Shown here: piece by piece, positions 62,187 through 64,000 of the stretch
Layout of the letters: each line of letters opens with the position of its first letter
Numbering within the stretch: position 1 is the stretch's first letter
Origin: an uncultured Albidovulum sp.
Lineage (GTDB): Bacteria; Pseudomonadota; Alphaproteobacteria; Rhodobacterales; Rhodobacteraceae
NCBI GenBank assembly: GCA_913064775.1
Contig: CAJYAD010000004.1
Coordinates: 1 to 64,000 of the forward strand
Direction: 5' to 3'
DNA length: 64,000 bases
Made by a program: the position numbers and the translations under genes
The notes under the pieces: model-generated
What the model was told of the DNA's origin: nothing
What the model saw: the letters and a program-made list of their open reading frames with translations, nothing else
Database searches by the model: none

Positions 62187-63127
62187 TGGTCCCTCATGCG
62201 CGGGTTCAGCAGGCGGTAGGCGACGTCGGCCAGCAGGTTCATCGCGATGAAGGCGACGCCGGTGCACAGCACGATCCCCTGCACCACCGCGTAGTCGCGG
62301 GTAAACACTGCATCGACCACCAGCTTGCCGAAGCCGGGGATGGTAAAGATCTGCTCGGTCAGCACGGCGCCGCCCAGCAATTCGCCGAACAGCAGCGTCG
62401 TCACCGTCACCACCGGCACCAGCGCGTTACGCAGCGCATGCTTGACCAGCACCGAGCGCTCCGACAGCCCCTTGGCCCGGGCGGTGCGCACATAATCGGA
62501 TTTCAGCACCCCCAGCATGGCCGAGCGCGTGTGCCGCATCAGCGAGGCCGCCAGCCCGGTGCCCAGCACGAAGGCCGGCATCAGCATCACCTGGATCGAG
62601 CGCCAGGGATCCACCCAGGGCGAGACATAGCCCGAGGCCGGCAGCCACCCCAGCCGCACCGACACCAGCAAGATCAGCATGATCCCCAGCCAGAAGTTCG
62701 GAATCGATAGCCCCGACAGCGCCACCGCATTCGACAGCCAGTCGACCCAGGTGTTTCGTCGGTAGGCCGACAGCACCCCGGCAGGCAGGCCGATCACCAG
62801 CGCCACGATCATCGCCATGATCGCCAGCTGGATCGTCACCGGCAGCTTTTCCTCGATCAGTTGCAGCACCGGCTGGTTGGTACGCAGGGAGATCCCCAGA
62901 TCGCCATGCGCCGCCGCCAGCACCCAGCGCGCGTATTGCTCTGGCACCGGGTCGTTCAGGTGATATTTCTGCCGCAGGAAGGCGATGGTCGCCGGGTCGC
63001 GCTCTTCCCCCGCCATGGCCAGCACCGGATCGCCCGGCAAAAGCTTCTGCAGGCTGAACACGAAGACCGAGATCATCAGGATCGTCGGGATCGCGATCAG
63101 AAGGCGGCGCAGGATGAAACCGAGCAT
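62183..63127 (-). CDS. Dipeptide/oligopeptide ABC transporter permease (DppB-like)
   Basis: The 314-residue inner-membrane protein has the DppB N-terminus (MLGFILRRLLIAIPTILMISVFVFSL) and the permease loop (KSDYVRTARAKGLSERSVLVKHALRNALVPVVT). It ends in a four-base overlap with the DppC-type gene, and follows the binding-protein gene after 70 bases. Confidence 0.94.
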   Translation of the reverse strand: MLGFILRRLLIAIPTILMISVFVFSLQKLLPGDPVLAMAGEERDPATIAFLRQKYHLNDPVPEQYARWVLAAAHGDLGISLRTNQPVLQLIEEKLPVTIQLAIMAMIVALVIGLPAGVLSAYRRNTWVDWLSNAVALSGLSIPNFWLGIMLILLVSVRLGWLPASGYVSPWVDPWRSIQVMLMPAFVLGTGLAASLMRHTRSAMLGVLKSDYVRTARAKGLSERSVLVKHALRNALVPVVTVTTLLFGELLGGAVLTEQIFTIPGFGKLVVDAVFTRDYAVVQGIVLCTGVAFIAMNLLADVAYRLLNPRMRDQ

Positions 63128-63197
63128 GGGACGTTCTCGATAGTCTTGAGGAAGGGCCCGGCGACAGGCAATGCCGCCGCCGGGCCCGGAAGTGTCG

Positions 63198-64000
63198 TCA
63201 GCCGGCGAACTTGACGCCCTTGAGGCGGATCATGCCGTCGGGATAGGGGGTGAAGCCCTCGATCTTCTTGTTCAGCGCCCAGATCCAGACCGGGTGGTAG
63301 AGGTAGACGATCGGCAATTGCTTCAGCAAGATCGCCTGCGCCGCGTCATAGGATTGCTTGCGCACCGCGTCGTCGGTGGTCAGCCGCGCCTTGTTCAGCA
63401 GCGCATCCACCTGCGGGTTGGAATAATGCCCGTCGTTGAGGCCCGCGCCGGTGACCACGAAGCTGTAGATGTTGCCATCCGGGTCGATCCGGCCCGACCA
63501 GCCGATCTGACTGGCCTCAAAGTCGCCGGTGGTCTGGTCCTTCAGAAGGGTCGCGAATTCCTTGGCGACGATCTTGATCTTGATCCCGGATTGCGCGGCC
63601 ATCGACTGGATCACCTGCATCAGCTGCATCTGCACCGGATTGTTGGTGACCTGCACCGTCAGCTCGGGATGGGGATCGCCGGCTTCCTGCAGCAGCTTCT
63701 TCGCCTCGGCGATGTTCTGCGGCTGAACCGGGAAGGCCTTGTCATACCATTTGGAGCCCGGCGGGAACGGCTGGTTGCCCGGCTCGAACGCGCCGTTGAA
63801 CACCACCTGGTTGATGGCGTTGCGGTCGATCGACAGCGACAGTGCCTGACGCAGCTTTGCCTTCTCGCCGAAGGGATTCTTGGCCATCGCGCCGTTGCCG
63901 ATGTTGAAGGTGATGCCCTGATAGCCCAGCGAGGTGGCCTTCTTCACCACCAGCTTGGGGTCCTTCTCGGCACTTTTCACGTCGGTGGCGGCCAGACGCT
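63198..64000 (-). CDS. Peptide ABC transporter substrate-binding protein (SBP_bac_5), N-terminus outside window
   Basis: The last 267 residues of a family 5 binding protein are visible. The KLRQALSLSIDRNAINQVVFNGAFEPGNQPFPPGS segment is the family hallmark, and the C-terminus ends LKGVKF. The frame stays open past a GTG at 63980 to the window edge, so the N-terminus and signal peptide are missing only because of the cut. This family carries peptides, nickel or glutathione to DppBC-type permeases. Confidence 0.93.
   Translation of the reverse strand, partial: RLAATDVKSAEKDPKLVVKKATSLGYQGITFNIGNGAMAKNPFGEKAKLRQALSLSIDRNAINQVVFNGAFEPGNQPFPPGSKWYDKAFPVQPQNIAEAKKLLQEAGDPHPELTVQVTNNPVQMQLMQVIQSMAAQSGIKIKIVAKEFATLLKDQTTGDFEASQIGWSGRIDPDGNIYSFVVTGAGLNDGHYSNPQVDALLNKARLTTDDAVRKQSYDAAQAILLKQLPIVYLYHPVWIWALNKKIEGFTPYPDGMIRLKGVKFAG

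Overview
The window is a high-GC stretch of chromosome from an alphaproteobacterium, almost certainly Rhodobacterales (a Rhodobacter-, Rhodovulum- or Paracoccus-like member of the Paracoccaceae). The evidence is the F1-ATPase zeta subunit, a C4-pathway 5-aminolevulinate synthase behind a perfect FNR box, ChpT of the CtrA phosphorelay, OlsBA ornithine-lipid enzymes, cytochrome c', an Entner-Doudoroff edd-eda pair and many family-typical small genes. No rRNA, tRNA, CRISPR array, complete insertion sequence or prophage was recognised.

Layout. 1-1.2 kb: the tail of an unidentified gene and an AraC-type regulator, ending at an abrupt junction after purS. 1.2-7.1 kb: purC-purS diverging from the zeta subunit, then a homocysteine methyltransferase, a B12-binding corrinoid protein, a 55-residue membrane protein and DUF1638, which look like parts of a split methionine synthase. 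7.1-15 kb: MsrB/MsrA, RlmE, an ACP/ketosynthase/LpxD group, and a divergent L,D-transpeptidase/MepK-like pair. 15-29 kb: Hpt, RatA/Coq10, two c-type cytochromes, LipA, an M48 peptidase, a PIN protein, RlmI, edd-eda, GlnE and small proteins. 29-37 kb: DUF2852, RDD, ObgE-ProB-ProA, ChpT, OlsB-OlsA, a ThiE-like protein. 37-50 kb: RF3, a C92 hydrolase, an aminotransferase, DUF1344, an M20 dipeptidase, a DUF4189-like protein, HemA, RodZ, IspG, an SH3 protein and a DsbA-like protein.

51-64 kb: a long leftward series. It has a dipeptide/oligopeptide ABC importer (partial binding protein plus two permeases), gamma-glutamyltransferase, an amidase, a transglutaminase/DUF2126 protein, a circularly permuted ATP-grasp/alpha-E fusion and a second transglutaminase. 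The last three form a predicted, biochemically uncharacterised peptide-modification system. Its link to peptide uptake and cleavage genes is the strongest candidate here for an undescribed pathway.

Superimposed on the genes is a dispersed family of palindromic intergenic repeats: at least eleven copies in 64 kb, plus one weak match. Copies carry a core like GAGTATTTTTACCAAGATGAAG and its inverse. Several are flanked by G/C-rich boxes, and two share a further ~78-bp module of CCATTGG motifs. One copy is a perfect 25-bp hairpin and another supplies the last codons of olsA. Other regulatory DNA seen: a LacI-type operator before edd, a pair of 19-bp palindromes before the DUF2852 gene, a palindrome before cytochrome c', and three clear rho-independent terminators. 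All coordinates and motifs were read by eye; no database search was possible.
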